NCBI RefSeq assembly: GCF_004134865.1
Contig: NZ_SDPO01000001.1
Coordinates: 930,001 to 994,000, forward strand
Length of the DNA stretch: 64,000 bases
Direction: 5' to 3'
From: Agromyces fucosus
GTDB lineage: Bacteria; Actinomycetota; Actinomycetes; Actinomycetales; Microbacteriaceae
A model generated the notes under the pieces. That model searched no databases and had not been told where the DNA came from. It was given only the letters and a program-made list of their open reading frames with translations. Numbering within the stretch: the stretch's first letter is position 1; the number at the start of each line of letters is the position of its first letter. This document shows positions 54,247-63,151 of this stretch, in pieces. The position numbers and the translations under genes were made by a program.

Positions 54247-55536
54247 TCAGGATTTGATGTACGGTTTGCCCGCCGCGGCCGGGCCGCGCACCTTGCCCAC
54301 GAGACCGGCCACCGCGAAGATCGTGACGACGTAGGGCAGCATGAGCATGAACTCGCTGGGCACCGGCGAGCCGATGACCGAGAGGGTGTTCTGCAGGTTC
54401 GACGCGAAGCCGAACAGCAGCGCGGCGAGCGTCGCCTTGATCGGGTCCCATTGGCCGAAGATCACGGCCGCCAGGGCGATGAAGCCCGCGCCGGCGGTCA
54501 TCTCCTTGTTGAAGGCGATGCCCGAGCCGATCGTGAAGAACGTGCCGCCGAGGCCGGCGATCGCGCCGGCGAGGGCGACGTTCCAGAAGCGGGTGCGGTT
54601 GACGTTGATGCCGACGGTGTCGGCGGCCTGCGGGTGCTCGCCGACGGCACGGAGCCGGAGGCCCCACTTCGTGTGGAACAGCCCGATGTAGACCGCCGCG
54701 ACGGCGATGTACATGAGGTACACGACGACCGTCTGCCGGAAGAAGACCGGCCCGATGATGGGGATGTCGCCGAGCACCGGGATCGGCCAGCGATCGAACC
54801 GCGGCGGGGTGTTGAGCAGTGCCGCGTTCGGTGCGAGCACCTGCGAGAAGAAGAAGCTCGTGAGGCCCGTGACGAGCACGTTGAGCACGACACCGACGAT
54901 GACCTGGTCGACGAAGTACTTGATCGCGAAGGCCGCGAGCACGAACGCGACGAGCATGCCGGCGACCATGGCCGCGAGGAGCCCGAACCAGGGCTGCCCG
55001 GTGATGGAGGCCACGACGGCGGCCGTGAACGCACCGGCGAGCAGCTGGCCCTCGATCGCGATGTTGATCACGCCGACGCGCTCGCCGAGCACGCCCGCGA
55101 GCGAACCGAAGATGAGCGGCACGGCGAGGCTCAACGAGCCGAACAGCAGGCCGATCATCGGCAGCGAGGCTCCCGCGGCCGCCCACGTGAGGAAGCCGAA
55201 CATGAAGAGGATCGCGAAGACGACGATCGTCCAGAGGGGCACGCGCTTCTTCGAGGCGACGAGCCAGGCGGAGTACGCCGTCACCAGGGCGAGGAGCACC
55301 ACGACGGTCCAGAGCGCCGGCATGGTCGGCACCGTGATCTCGGGCAGCTGCACCGCATCGGTGGGCGAGGAGAGCCGGAACTTCGTGACGCCCTCGCGCG
55401 GGGCGAACACCGCGAGGGCGAGCGCCAGGAGCGTGAAGACGGCGAACGCGATCGGGGCCTTCCAGCTCGTCACGACGGTGGTGTCGAGCGCGTCGGGCTG
55501 GGGCGCCGTGCGGTGATGCTCTGCGGTCGTGCTCAT
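54247..55536 (-). CDS. Nucleoside ABC transporter permease (NupQ/YufQ-like)
   Basis: 429 residues. An N-terminal extension with two to three helices precedes a core of about nine helices typical of BPD_transp_2 permeases; GVINIAIEGQLLAGAF and GLRLRAVGEHPQAADTVGI are the family marks. It forms the membrane channel with its partner encoded just upstream (ATGA overlap). Substrate is probably nucleosides, from the neighbouring BMP proteins and deaminases. Confidence 0.9.
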   Translation of the reverse strand: MSTTAEHHRTAPQPDALDTTVVTSWKAPIAFAVFTLLALALAVFAPREGVTKFRLSSPTDAVQLPEITVPTMPALWTVVVLLALVTAYSAWLVASKKRVPLWTIVVFAILFMFGFLTWAAAGASLPMIGLLFGSLSLAVPLIFGSLAGVLGERVGVINIAIEGQLLAGAFTAAVVASITGQPWFGLLAAMVAGMLVAFVLAAFAIKYFVDQVIVGVVLNVLVTGLTSFFFSQVLAPNAALLNTPPRFDRWPIPVLGDIPIIGPVFFRQTVVVYLMYIAVAAVYIGLFHTKWGLRLRAVGEHPQAADTVGINVNRTRFWNVALAGAIAGLGGTFFTIGSGIAFNKEMTAGAGFIALAAVIFGQWDPIKATLAALLFGFASNLQNTLSVIGSPVPSEFMLMLPYVVTIFAVAGLVGKVRGPAAAGKPYIKS

Positions 55537-56894
55537 TTCGCGTCGACCTCCTTCGTGACGATGGGTCGCGGTCGTTTCGGACCGGCCTTCGGGTCGGGCA
55601 GGCGGAAGATCGTGCGCACGAGCGGCGGCGCCGCGATGAAGAGCACGATGAGCGACTGCACGACGAGCACGATCTCGACGGGCACGCCCTCGGCGGCCTG
55701 CATCGAGAAGCCGCCCGCCTTGAACGCACCGAACAGGATGCCGGCGATGAAGATGCCCCACGGGGTCGACCGGCCGAGCAGCGCCACCGTGATGGCGTCG
55801 AACCCGATACCCGCGTCGATGCCGGCGGTGAAACCGGTCGTCACGGTGCCGAGCACCTGGCTGACCCCGGCGAGGCCGAGCAGCGCACCCGCGATGAGCA
55901 TGGCGTAGACGTACATCGACGAGACGTTGATGCCCGCGACGCGCGCCGCGTTCGGGTTCTCGCCGACCGCCCGGAACTTGAAGCCGAGGCTCGAACGGGA
56001 GAGGATCCACCACACGAGGATCGTCGCCGCGATCACGAGGATGAAGCCGAAGTGCAGGTTGTACTGCTGGCCGAGCAGCAGCGGGAAGATCGCCGTCTCT
56101 TTCATGGCCGGCGTCTTCGGGTTCGAGGATCCGGGCGCCTGCAGGAGGCCGGGGGTGCGCAGCATCCAGGAGACCAGGTAGAAGGCCACGTAGTTCAGCA
56201 TGATGGTGACGATCACCTCGTGCGCGCCGGTGCGCGCCTTGAGGAGACCGGCGATGCCGGCCCAGAGCGCGCCGCCGAGCAGTCCGCCGACGAGGGCGAC
56301 GAGCATGTGGAGCCCCATCGGCAGGTCGACGGCGAAGCCGATCCACCCGGCGACGGATGCCGCGATGAGCATCTGGCCGCGACCACCGATGTTGAACATG
56401 CCGACGCGGAACGCGAGGCCGACGCCGAGGCCACCGGCGATGAGCGGCGTGGCGAAGGTGAGCGTCTCCGTCAACGGCCGGATGCCGGCCGCGAAGGTGT
56501 CACGCCGGAAGTTGTAGACCGAGCCCTGGAAGAGGGCGGAGTACGCGCCGGAGACCGACTCCCAGATGGCGATGAAGGTGTCGCCGGGTCGCGCGAAGAA
56601 GTACCCGCTCGCGGCCTGCACCCGCTCGTCGGTGAACGCGATCATGATCGCGCCCACGAGGAGGGCGAGCACGACCGACAGCACCGAGATGATCGCGTTG
56701 CCCGTGGAGATCTGGCGCAGCATCGTGTGCCAGCGCGAGGGTGGTTCGACCTCCCCTGCGGTCGGCGCGGGCGTCGCCGTCGTGACGGGCGATGGCGCGG
56801 CGCCGGGAGCGAGCGCGCCCGGCTCCTCGATCGCGACGTCGGCGTCGTGGTCGGTGCCGGGGGCGTCGCCCCGCGGCGGCTGGGGGTCGCTCAT
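55533..56894 (-). CDS. Nucleoside ABC transporter permease (NupP/YufP-like)
   Basis: 453 residues. A cytoplasmic N-terminus of about 60 residues rich in Asp, Pro and Ala is followed by roughly ten helices. MFNIGGRGQMLIAAS, HEVIVTIMLNYVAFYL and GFKFRAVGENPNAARVAGI are the BPD_transp_2 signatures, the last being the ATPase contact. It pairs with the other permease, with four-base overlaps on both sides, and so is made in one translation-coupled block with the ATPase. Confidence 0.92.
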   Translation of the reverse strand: MSDPQPPRGDAPGTDHDADVAIEEPGALAPGAAPSPVTTATPAPTAGEVEPPSRWHTMLRQISTGNAIISVLSVVLALLVGAIMIAFTDERVQAASGYFFARPGDTFIAIWESVSGAYSALFQGSVYNFRRDTFAAGIRPLTETLTFATPLIAGGLGVGLAFRVGMFNIGGRGQMLIAASVAGWIGFAVDLPMGLHMLVALVGGLLGGALWAGIAGLLKARTGAHEVIVTIMLNYVAFYLVSWMLRTPGLLQAPGSSNPKTPAMKETAIFPLLLGQQYNLHFGFILVIAATILVWWILSRSSLGFKFRAVGENPNAARVAGINVSSMYVYAMLIAGALLGLAGVSQVLGTVTTGFTAGIDAGIGFDAITVALLGRSTPWGIFIAGILFGAFKAGGFSMQAAEGVPVEIVLVVQSLIVLFIAAPPLVRTIFRLPDPKAGPKRPRPIVTKEVDAK

Positions 56895-58408
56895 GCGGCG
56901 GCTCCTTCTGCGGGGGCTTCGCCGGCCATCATCAGGCCGAGCACGTCTCTGGGGGTGTCGCCCGGCACGATGCCGACGATGCGGCCGCGGTACATGACCA
57001 TGATGCGGTCGGCGAGGGCGGCCACCTCGTCGAGCTCGGTCGACACGACGACGACGGGGACGCCGGCGTCGCGCGTGGCGACGATGCGCTTGTGGATGAA
57101 CTCGATCGAGCCGACGTCGACGCCGCGCGTGGGCTGCGCCGCGACGAACAGGCTCAGGTCGCGGCTCAGCTCACGAGCGAGCACGACCTTCTGCTGGTTG
57201 CCGCCGGAGAGACGGCCGACCTTCTCGTCGATGCCCTGGGTGCGGACGTCGAACTCCTTCACGCGATCGCGTGCGAACTCGGCGAGGAACCCGCGCTGGA
57301 CGTTGCCCGCCTTGACGAAGGGGGCACCGTTCGAGCGGTCGAGCATGAGGTTCTCGGCGATGGAGAACTCGCCGACGAGGCCGTCTTCGTTGCGGTCTTC
57401 GGGGATGAAGCCGACGCCGGCGTCGAGGATCTTGCGCACGTTCGAGGTCGTGAGCTCGACGCCGTCGAGCTTGATGGAGCCCTGCACCCGGGGCTGGAGC
57501 CCGACGAGTGCCTCGGTGAGCTCGGTCTGCCCGTTGCCCTGCACGCCGGCGACCGCGAGGATCTCGCCCTTGCGAACGGTGAAGCTCACGTCGTTGACGA
57601 CGAGCTGGCCGATGTGATCGATGACGCTGAGCCCCTCGACGACGAGCGCGGCCTCGCCGATCTTCGGCTCCTCCTTGTGCACGGTGAGTTCGACGGCACG
57701 GCCGACCATGAGCGCGGCGAGCTCGACGTTCGACGCGGTCGGCGACGCCTCGCCGACGACCTTGCCGAGGCGGATCACGGTGATGCGGTCGGCGACCTCG
57801 CGCACCTCGCGCAGCTTGTGCGTGATGAAGACGATGGAGGTGCCCGACTCCTTCAGCTGACGCATGATCTGCATCAACTCGTCGGTCTCCTGCGGCGTCA
57901 GCACTGCGGTCGGCTCGTCGAAGACGAGCACCCGTGCATCGTGCGAGAGCGCCTTGATGATCTCGACGCGCTGCTGCACGCCGACCGGGAGGTCGTCGAC
58001 GAGGGCGTCGGGGTCGACGTCGAAGCCGAAGCGATCGGAGATCTCGCGCACCCGTGCGCGAGCCGTGGCGAGATCGAGGATGCCGCCGGCCTTCGTCGCC
58101 TCGTGGCCGAGCATGACGTTCTCGGCGACCGTGAAGACGGGGATGAGCATGAAGTGCTGGTGCACCATGCCGATGCCCGCGGCCATCGCATCGCCGGGGC
58201 CCGCGAAGTGCATGACCTCGTCGTCGAGGAGCACCTCGCCGTCGTCTGCCTGGTAGAGACCGTAGAGCACGTTCATGAGCGTCGACTTGCCTGCACCGTT
58301 CTCGCCGAGCAGGCAATGGATCTCTCCAGCCTCCACGGTGAGGTCGATGTGGTCGTTGGCGACCAAGCTGCCGAATCGCTTCGTGATGCCGCGAAGTTCG
58401 AGCTTCAT
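56891..58408 (-). CDS. Nucleoside ABC transporter ATP-binding protein (NupO/YufO-like)
   Basis: 505 residues with two ABC domains in one chain. The first has Walker A GENGAGKST, an ABC signature variant (DLPVGVQQRVEIIKAL) and Walker B VLVFDEPTAVLTP. The second has a degenerate Walker A (AGVQGNGQTE), LSGGNQQKVVLAREL and FVAAQPTRGVD. This is the layout of RbsA/YufO ATPases of sugar and nucleoside importers. ATG 58408 lies seven bases after a TAGGAT box, separate from the binding-protein gene, from which it is divided by a hairpin. Confidence 0.93.
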   Translation of the reverse strand: MKLELRGITKRFGSLVANDHIDLTVEAGEIHCLLGENGAGKSTLMNVLYGLYQADDGEVLLDDEVMHFAGPGDAMAAGIGMVHQHFMLIPVFTVAENVMLGHEATKAGGILDLATARARVREISDRFGFDVDPDALVDDLPVGVQQRVEIIKALSHDARVLVFDEPTAVLTPQETDELMQIMRQLKESGTSIVFITHKLREVREVADRITVIRLGKVVGEASPTASNVELAALMVGRAVELTVHKEEPKIGEAALVVEGLSVIDHIGQLVVNDVSFTVRKGEILAVAGVQGNGQTELTEALVGLQPRVQGSIKLDGVELTTSNVRKILDAGVGFIPEDRNEDGLVGEFSIAENLMLDRSNGAPFVKAGNVQRGFLAEFARDRVKEFDVRTQGIDEKVGRLSGGNQQKVVLARELSRDLSLFVAAQPTRGVDVGSIEFIHKRIVATRDAGVPVVVVSTELDEVAALADRIMVMYRGRIVGIVPGDTPRDVLGLMMAGEAPAEGAAA

Positions 58409-58415
58409 GCTCCCG

Positions 58416-58421
58416 ATCCTA
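58416..58421 (-). promoter_or_regulatory. Candidate -10 box (leaderless) for the transporter ATPase gene
   Basis: TAGGAT on the minus strand ends seven bases before ATG 58408. It lies downstream of the hairpin that follows the binding-protein gene. Confidence 0.4.
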
Positions 58422-58525
58422 GTGAGGGTGCCGCATCCGTTGGAGATGCTGCGCGGATGTTGTGGGACCGAATGGGGTCCTGCTCAGATGTTGTCCGGGC
58501 TACGCGAATGCGCACCCGCACGCAG

Positions 58526-58557
58526 ATCGGGGAGGCCGGCAAGCCGACCTCCCCGAT
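58526..58557. terminator. Terminator or attenuator hairpin after the first BMP lipoprotein gene
   Basis: ATCGGGGAGG pairs with CCTCCCCGAT over ten bases, and an inner CGGC/GCCG extends it. There is no T-run. It separates the abundant binding-protein transcript from the transporter genes. Confidence 0.55.
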
Positions 58558-58572
58558 ACGTGGTGCCTCGAC

Positions 58573-59664
58573 TCAGCCGGCGAGGTAGGAGTTGACGGTG
58601 ACGTCGCCCGCGATGATCGCGGCCTTCAGGTCGTCGAGCTCCGCCTGGAGCGTCGGCGAGACCTTCGACTCGAAGTCGTGGAACGGCGCCAGGCCGACGC
58701 CCTCGTTCTCGAGCGTGCCGAGGAACGGAGCCGGGTCGAACTCGCCGTTGCCGGCGGCCAGGACGGCCTCGTAGGTACCGACGTCGATGCCCTTGAGGAT
58801 CGAGGTCAGCACGAGGTCGGCGACCGACGGGTCGGTCTCGGTGAAGTCGGCGTCGACGCCCATGAGTGCGACGTCACGGCCGGAGTCGCGGATGGCCGCT
58901 GCGGCCGACTGGTAGATCGGACCGCCGACGGGCAGCAGCACGTCGACGTTCTGGTCGAGCAGGCCCTGCGCGGTGTTGCGCGCGGTGTCGTTGGCTTCGA
59001 AGCCACCGGTGAAGAGGCCGTCGGTGCCGTCCCAGCCGAGGACCGTGACGCCCTTGCTCTTCTGCTCGTTGTAGTAGTCGACGCCCTGCTTGAAGCCGTC
59101 CATGAAGATCGAGACGGTCGGGAAGTTCATGCCGCCGAAGGTGCCGACCGTGTTGGTCTTCGTGTAGTCGGCAGCTGCGTAGCCGCCGAGGAATGCAGCC
59201 TGGGCCGTGTCGAAGAGGATCGGCTTGATGTTCGGCGCGTCGACCTCGCCGTCGAAGTCGTTGTCGGCCGCGTCGTCGATGATGACGTACTCGACATCGG
59301 GGTTCTCGAGCGCGGACTCGACCGTGGCGGCCGAGAGCGCGAAGCCGACCGTGACGATGAGGTCGCAGCCCTGGTCGACGAGGTTCGTGATGTTCGGCGC
59401 GTAGTCGGTCTCGGAGTCGGACTGCACCTTGGTCAGTTCGACGCCCAGCTCGTCAGCCGCCTTCGAGGCACCCTCGAAGCCGAGCTGGTTGAAGGACTTG
59501 TCGTCGAAGCCGCCGGCATCGGACACCATGCAGGGCATGAAGTCGATGGCCTCGCCACCGTCGTCGCCCGACTCTTCGGGTGCGGATGCGCAGCCGGCGA
59601 GCAGCACGGTTGCGCCGAGCAGCGCGAGACCGCTGAACGCGGCCCTCTTGGTCGTGACCTTCAC
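58573..59664 (-). CDS. BMP-family nucleoside-binding lipoprotein (first copy)
   Basis: 363 residues. A lipoprotein signal ends in LLAGC at about 21-25. The mature domain has VSDAGGFDDKSFNQLGFEG, the BMP/Med signature near the start, then VTVGFALSA, GTFGGMNFPTVSIFMDGF and LPVGGPIYQSAAAA. It is the membrane-anchored nucleoside receptor that delivers ligand to the ABC transporter encoded downstream. GTG 59664 follows GGAGG at five bases. A second, related gene lies 155 bases upstream. Confidence 0.92.
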   Translation of the reverse strand: MKVTTKRAAFSGLALLGATVLLAGCASAPEESGDDGGEAIDFMPCMVSDAGGFDDKSFNQLGFEGASKAADELGVELTKVQSDSETDYAPNITNLVDQGCDLIVTVGFALSAATVESALENPDVEYVIIDDAADNDFDGEVDAPNIKPILFDTAQAAFLGGYAAADYTKTNTVGTFGGMNFPTVSIFMDGFKQGVDYYNEQKSKGVTVLGWDGTDGLFTGGFEANDTARNTAQGLLDQNVDVLLPVGGPIYQSAAAAIRDSGRDVALMGVDADFTETDPSVADLVLTSILKGIDVGTYEAVLAAGNGEFDPAPFLGTLENEGVGLAPFHDFESKVSPTLQAELDDLKAAIIAGDVTVNSYLAG

Positions 59665-59728
59665 TGTGTCCTCCAAAGACTGTCGCCCCGACCGTTCCGA
59701 GGCTCGTGCAGTCACGTTACCGAATGTT

Positions 59729-59746
59729 GCACCGCGCAAGCGGTGC
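59729..59746. promoter_or_regulatory. Short hairpin in the BMP promoter region
   Basis: GCACCGC and GCGGTGC form a seven-pair stem with a GCAA loop (plus strand). It may end the upstream BMP transcript or be part of regulation of the downstream gene. Confidence 0.3.
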
Positions 59747-59777
59747 GCGACGTCCAATGGTTATCAAGACGCGATGT

Positions 59778-59795
59778 TGTGCTCATATGAGCACA
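59778..59795. promoter_or_regulatory. Perfect 18-base palindrome between the two BMP genes, likely operator
   Basis: TGTGCTCATATGAGCACA is fully self-complementary and lies 114 bases upstream of the first BMP gene start. Perfect even palindromes of this length outside coding regions are typical of dimeric repressor sites. The regulator is not encoded in the window. I saw no second copy here. Confidence 0.5.
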
Positions 59796-59819
59796 GTCCC
59801 TGCCCCGCGTACGGGGGCG

Positions 59820-60926
59820 TCATGGCGCGCTCGGCGACTCCACCACGATGTCGCCGGCGATGATCGCCTGGCGCAGCCCTTCGATCTCGCCGTCGAGCGC
59901 CGGTGTCACGAGCGGCGCCAGATCGTGGTACTCGGCGATCTCGACCCCGCCGTTCTCGAGCGTGCCGACGAACGGCTCGTTCGTGAACGAGCCGTCGAGC
60001 ACCGCGCCGACGATCTCGACCATCGCATCCTGGGTGTTCTTCAGCACGCTCGTGAGGAGCACGGGGCGGTACTTCGCCGCGAGCGACTCGTAGCCGTCGC
60101 TGTCGACCCAGATGATCGACACCCCGCCGCGTTCGAGCGCAGCCGAGGCGGCACCCTCGCCGACCTGGCCCGCCACCGGCAGGACGACGTCGGCACCCTG
60201 GTCGATGAAACTCTCGGTCAGCGTCTTGCCCTTGTTGACGTCTTCGAAGTCGCCCGTGAACGCGCCGTCCTGGGCCGCCTTGTCCCAGCCGAGCACGCGC
60301 ACCTGCGTGCCGTGCACCTCGTTGTACTTCGCGACCCCGTCGACGAAGCCGTCCATGAACAAGGTGACGGGCGGCTGGTTGCCGCCGCCGAAGGTCGCGA
60401 CGACCCCGGTCTTCGAGACGCCGGCCGCGAGGTAGCCCGCCAGGTAGGAGGCCTGGGCCGTGTCGAAGACGACGGGCTTCACGTTGTCGGCCTCGACGGT
60501 CTCGTCGACGATGGCGAAGGCGAGCTCGGGGTTCTCGCCCGCCTGGTCGAGCGTGGGTTCCGCGAGCTCCCAGCCGACGGTGACGATGAGCTCGCACCCC
60601 GACTCGACGGCCTGCGACACGTTGGGCGCGAGATCGGTCTCGCCGGTCGAGACGATGGCCTCGGCTTCGATGCCGTACTCGTCCTCGGCCTGCTGCAGTC
60701 CTTCCCAGCTCGACTGGTTGAACGAACGGTCCTCGAGGCCGCCCGAGTTCGTCACCATGCGCACGCACGATTCGCTCGCCGACCCGCCGTCTCCGGGTTC
60801 CGGTGCGGGAGCGCAGGCCGCGAGCGCGACGGATGCCGCGGCGATCGCGACCCCGACGGAGATGCTTCGGCGCAGCGCAGTCCGACGAGCGGCGGCTCGC
60901 CGGTGAGACCCTCGACCCTGAGACAT
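59820..60926 (-). CDS. BMP-family nucleoside-binding lipoprotein (second copy)
   Basis: 368 residues. A long basic N-terminus (GRGSHRRAAARRTALRRS) leads to a hydrophobic signal and lipobox ALAAC near 36-40. The mature part has VTNSGGLEDRSFNQSSWEG, VTVGWELAEPT, VVATFGGGNQPPVTLFMDGF and LPVAGQVGEGAAS. It follows the same plan as the other copy, but with many changes, so the ligand may differ. AGAGG is six bases upstream. It follows manC by 23 bases and may be transcribed with it. Confidence 0.9.
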   Translation of the reverse strand: MSQGRGSHRRAAARRTALRRSISVGVAIAAASVALAACAPAPEPGDGGSASESCVRMVTNSGGLEDRSFNQSSWEGLQQAEDEYGIEAEAIVSTGETDLAPNVSQAVESGCELIVTVGWELAEPTLDQAGENPELAFAIVDETVEADNVKPVVFDTAQASYLAGYLAAGVSKTGVVATFGGGNQPPVTLFMDGFVDGVAKYNEVHGTQVRVLGWDKAAQDGAFTGDFEDVNKGKTLTESFIDQGADVVLPVAGQVGEGAASAALERGGVSIIWVDSDGYESLAAKYRPVLLTSVLKNTQDAMVEIVGAVLDGSFTNEPFVGTLENGGVEIAEYHDLAPLVTPALDGEIEGLRQAIIAGDIVVESPSAP

Positions 60927-60949
60927 CCGATACCTCTTTCTCTTGTGCC

Positions 60950-62068
60950 CTACAGCACGTCGTTGGATCCGCCGAGGCGGAGGGCGTCGACGACCGCCTT
61001 GACGCGTTGGGCGTGCTCGCTCGTCGTGACGAGCAGCGCGTCGGGCGTGTCGACCACGACGATGTCGTGCACGCCGATCAGGCTGATGACCCGCTTGGAC
61101 CGGCTCACGACGATGCCGCTCGAGGCGTCCGACAGCACGCGCGCGTTCTCGCCGAGGATCGCGAGTTCGCCGGAGCGCCCCGCGGTGTTGAGCTTGGCGA
61201 GCGAGGCGAAGTCGCCCACGTCGTCCCACGCGAAGTGCCCGCGGATGACGGCGAGCCGACCGGCCGCGGCGGCCGGCTCGGCGACCGAGTAGTCGATCGC
61301 GATCTTCTCGAGGCGCGGCCAGATGCGGTCGACCGCCGGGCCCCGCGTCGACGGGTCGTCCCAGGCCTCGGCCAGTTCGAGGAGGCCCGCATGCAGTTCG
61401 GGCTTGTTCCGCGCGATCTCCTCGAGCAGGGTGTCGGCGCGGGCGATGAACATGCCGGCGTTCCACAGGTGGTCGTGCCCGGCCAGGTAGCGCTTGGCGG
61501 TGTCGAGGTCGGGCTTCTCGACGAAGCTCGCGACCGCTTCGACGCGCTCGGCCCCCTCGATGGCGAGCGGCGCACCGCACTCGATGTACCCGAATCCCAC
61601 GGCGGGCTCGGTCGGCGTGATGCCGATCGTCGCGATGTAGCCGGCCCGGGCCGCCGCGACGGCGTCGGCGACCGCGGCGCGGAAGAGCGCTGCCCCCGAG
61701 ATGACGTGGTCGGCCGCGAACGATCCGATGATCACGCCCGGCTCACGACGCTCGAGGATCGCCGCGGCGAGGCCGATGGCGGCCGTCGAGTCGCGCGGCT
61801 CGCTCTCGAGCACGACGTTGTGGTCGGCGAGGCCGGGCAACTGCGCCTCGACGGCGGCGCGGTGTGCGCGACCGGTGACGACCATGATGCGGTCGTCGCC
61901 CGAGAGCGGCGCGAGCCGGTCCCAGGTGTCCTTCAGGAGGGTCTGACCCGATCCCGTGAGGTCGTGCAGGAACTTGGGCGCGTCGGCGCGGGAGAGCGGC
62001 CACAGCCGCGAGCCCACGCCGCCGGCGGGGATGACGCTGTAGAAGCCGTCGATCGGGGATTCGTCCAT
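60950..62068 (-). CDS. manC: Mannose-1-phosphate guanylyltransferase
   Basis: 372 residues. IPAGGVGSRLWPLSRADAPK is the nucleotidyltransferase signature; FAADHVISG, VGFGYIECG, FVEKPDLDTAKRYL and WNAGMFIARAD complete the GDP-mannose pyrophosphorylase set. It is the short form with no phosphomannose isomerase domain. It supplies GDP-mannose for wall glycans or glycolipids. ATG 62068 lies six bases after TAAGCT; the upstream in-frame GTG 62074 would sit inside that spacer. It is divergent from sdhC. Confidence 0.93.
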   Translation of the reverse strand: MDESPIDGFYSVIPAGGVGSRLWPLSRADAPKFLHDLTGSGQTLLKDTWDRLAPLSGDDRIMVVTGRAHRAAVEAQLPGLADHNVVLESEPRDSTAAIGLAAAILERREPGVIIGSFAADHVISGAALFRAAVADAVAAARAGYIATIGITPTEPAVGFGYIECGAPLAIEGAERVEAVASFVEKPDLDTAKRYLAGHDHLWNAGMFIARADTLLEEIARNKPELHAGLLELAEAWDDPSTRGPAVDRIWPRLEKIAIDYSVAEPAAAAGRLAVIRGHFAWDDVGDFASLAKLNTAGRSGELAILGENARVLSDASSGIVVSRSKRVISLIGVHDIVVVDTPDALLVTTSEHAQRVKAVVDALRLGGSNDVL

Positions 62069-62074
62069 CCGCAC

Positions 62075-62080
62075 AGCTTA
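62075..62080 (-). promoter_or_regulatory. Candidate -10 box (leaderless) for manC
   Basis: TAAGCT on the minus strand ends six bases before ATG 62068. Confidence 0.4.
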
Positions 62081-62147
62081 ACGGGAGCGACCGGCGACGA
62101 CACGGGCCACGGATGCCGCGGCATCCGATATCTCGACGTCGAGAGAG

Positions 62148-62161
62148 TTAGGCCGCCCTAA
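62148..62161. promoter_or_regulatory. Small inverted repeat upstream of sdhC
   Basis: TTAGG and CCTAA are separated by four bases, about 25 bases before the candidate sdh -10. It could be an operator; spacing does not fit a DtxR/IdeR box. Confidence 0.25.
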
Positions 62162-62185
62162 GCGGCGGGCGAAGCAGCCCGGGTC

Positions 62186-62191
62186 TACACT
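62186..62191 (+). promoter_or_regulatory. Candidate -10 box for sdhCDA
   Basis: TACACT lies 70 bases before the sdhC ATG and would give a leader of about 65 bases that folds through GCCCCG (62216-62221) and CGGGGC (62229-62234), with an outer GTGTG/CACAC pairing. Confidence 0.35.
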
Positions 62192-62261
62192 CGAATCGGG
62201 CCGTGTGCCCGTCATGCCCCGGCATCTTCGGGGCGCTTCACACAGCCAGGGAGGGTTGTTC

Positions 62262-62684
62262 ATGCCAGAGACTTCGGCAGGAACCCTGACCGCACCCGCG
62301 ACGCCTGCGAAACAGAAGCCTGGTGGCACGCTGTACCGCGGCCGTGAGGGAATGTGGTCATGGGTGCTGCACCGCATCACGGGTGTCGCGATCTTCTTCT
62401 TCCTTCTGGTGCACATCCTCGACACGGCGCTCGTGCGGGTCAGCCCCGAGGCGTACAACGCGGTCATCGGCACCTACCAGACGCCCATCATGGGCCTCGG
62501 CGAGGTCGCCCTGGTCGGTGCGATCGTGTTCCACGCGTTCAACGGACTGCGCATCATCCTCGTGGACTTCTGGGCCTGGGCCACGCGCCACCAGAAGCTC
62601 CTCTTCTGGATCGTGATCGCCCTCTGGGTCGTGACCATGCTCGCGTTCACGCCGCGCCACCTCATCAACGTCTTCAGCCACTAG
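62262..62684 (+). CDS. sdhC: Succinate dehydrogenase cytochrome b556 subunit
   Basis: 140 residues with three transmembrane helices. WSWVLHRITGVAIFFFLLVH carries the family's HRITG motif and HAFNGLRIILVDF the heme-region His. It anchors complex II and binds quinone and heme with SdhD. ATG 62262 is preceded by GGGAGG at seven bases. It heads sdhC-sdhD-sdhA with gaps of 13 and 7 bases. Confidence 0.94.
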   Translation: MPETSAGTLTAPATPAKQKPGGTLYRGREGMWSWVLHRITGVAIFFFLLVHILDTALVRVSPEAYNAVIGTYQTPIMGLGEVALVGAIVFHAFNGLRIILVDFWAWATRHQKLLFWIVIALWVVTMLAFTPRHLINVFSH

Positions 62685-62697
62685 GGAGCCGCGGGAC

Positions 62698-63144
62698 ATG
62701 ACTGCCATCGAAACGTCGGCGCTGAAGCCAGCCGACCGCCCCCGCCGCCGCGGCGTCAATCTGGAGAAATGGGGCTGGATCTACATGCGCGCCTCGGGCG
62801 TCGTGCTGATCGTGCTCATCTTCGGACACCTCTTCATGAACCTCATGGTCGGCGACGGCGTCAAGGCCATCGACTTCGGCTTCGTCGGCGGCAAGTGGGC
62901 CGACCCGTTCTGGCAGTGGTGGGACGTGCTGATGCTCTGGCTCGCCCTCATCCACGGCGCCAACGGCATGCGCACGATCGTCAACGACTACACGAGCCCG
63001 GGCGTCGTGCAGAAGGTGCTGAAGGGCGCCCTCTTCGCCGCCGCCGCCGTGCTCATCATCCTCGGCACGCTCGTCGTCTTCACCTTCGAGCCCTGCCCCG
63101 TCGGCGCACCCGCCGATCTGCTTCCCTCGTTCTGCGCCGCTTAG
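62698..63144 (+). CDS. sdhD: Succinate dehydrogenase hydrophobic anchor subunit
   Basis: 148 residues. After a basic N-terminus come three helices: [36 protein letters not shown] and [32 protein letters not shown] is the heme/quinone motif. It completes the membrane anchor with SdhC. It ends seven bases before the flavoprotein gene. Confidence 0.93.
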   Translation: MTAIETSALKPADRPRRRGVNLEKWGWIYMRASGVVLIVLIFGHLFMNLMVGDGVKAIDFGFVGGKWADPFWQWWDVLMLWLALIHGANGMRTIVNDYTSPGVVQKVLKGALFAAAAVLIILGTLVVFTFEPCPVGAPADLLPSFCAA

Positions 63145-63151
63145 GAGATCC

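Noticed and set aside
54187..55908. A 573-codon plus-strand frame opposite the nucleoside permeases
   Set aside because: Composition of charged residues mirrors hydrophobic codons of the real gene; no family features.
62148..62161. A DtxR/IdeR iron box upstream of sdhC
   Set aside because: The TTAGG and CCTAA half-sites are four bases apart; the DtxR consensus places them nine apart with a central TTAGGCTAA-like core.
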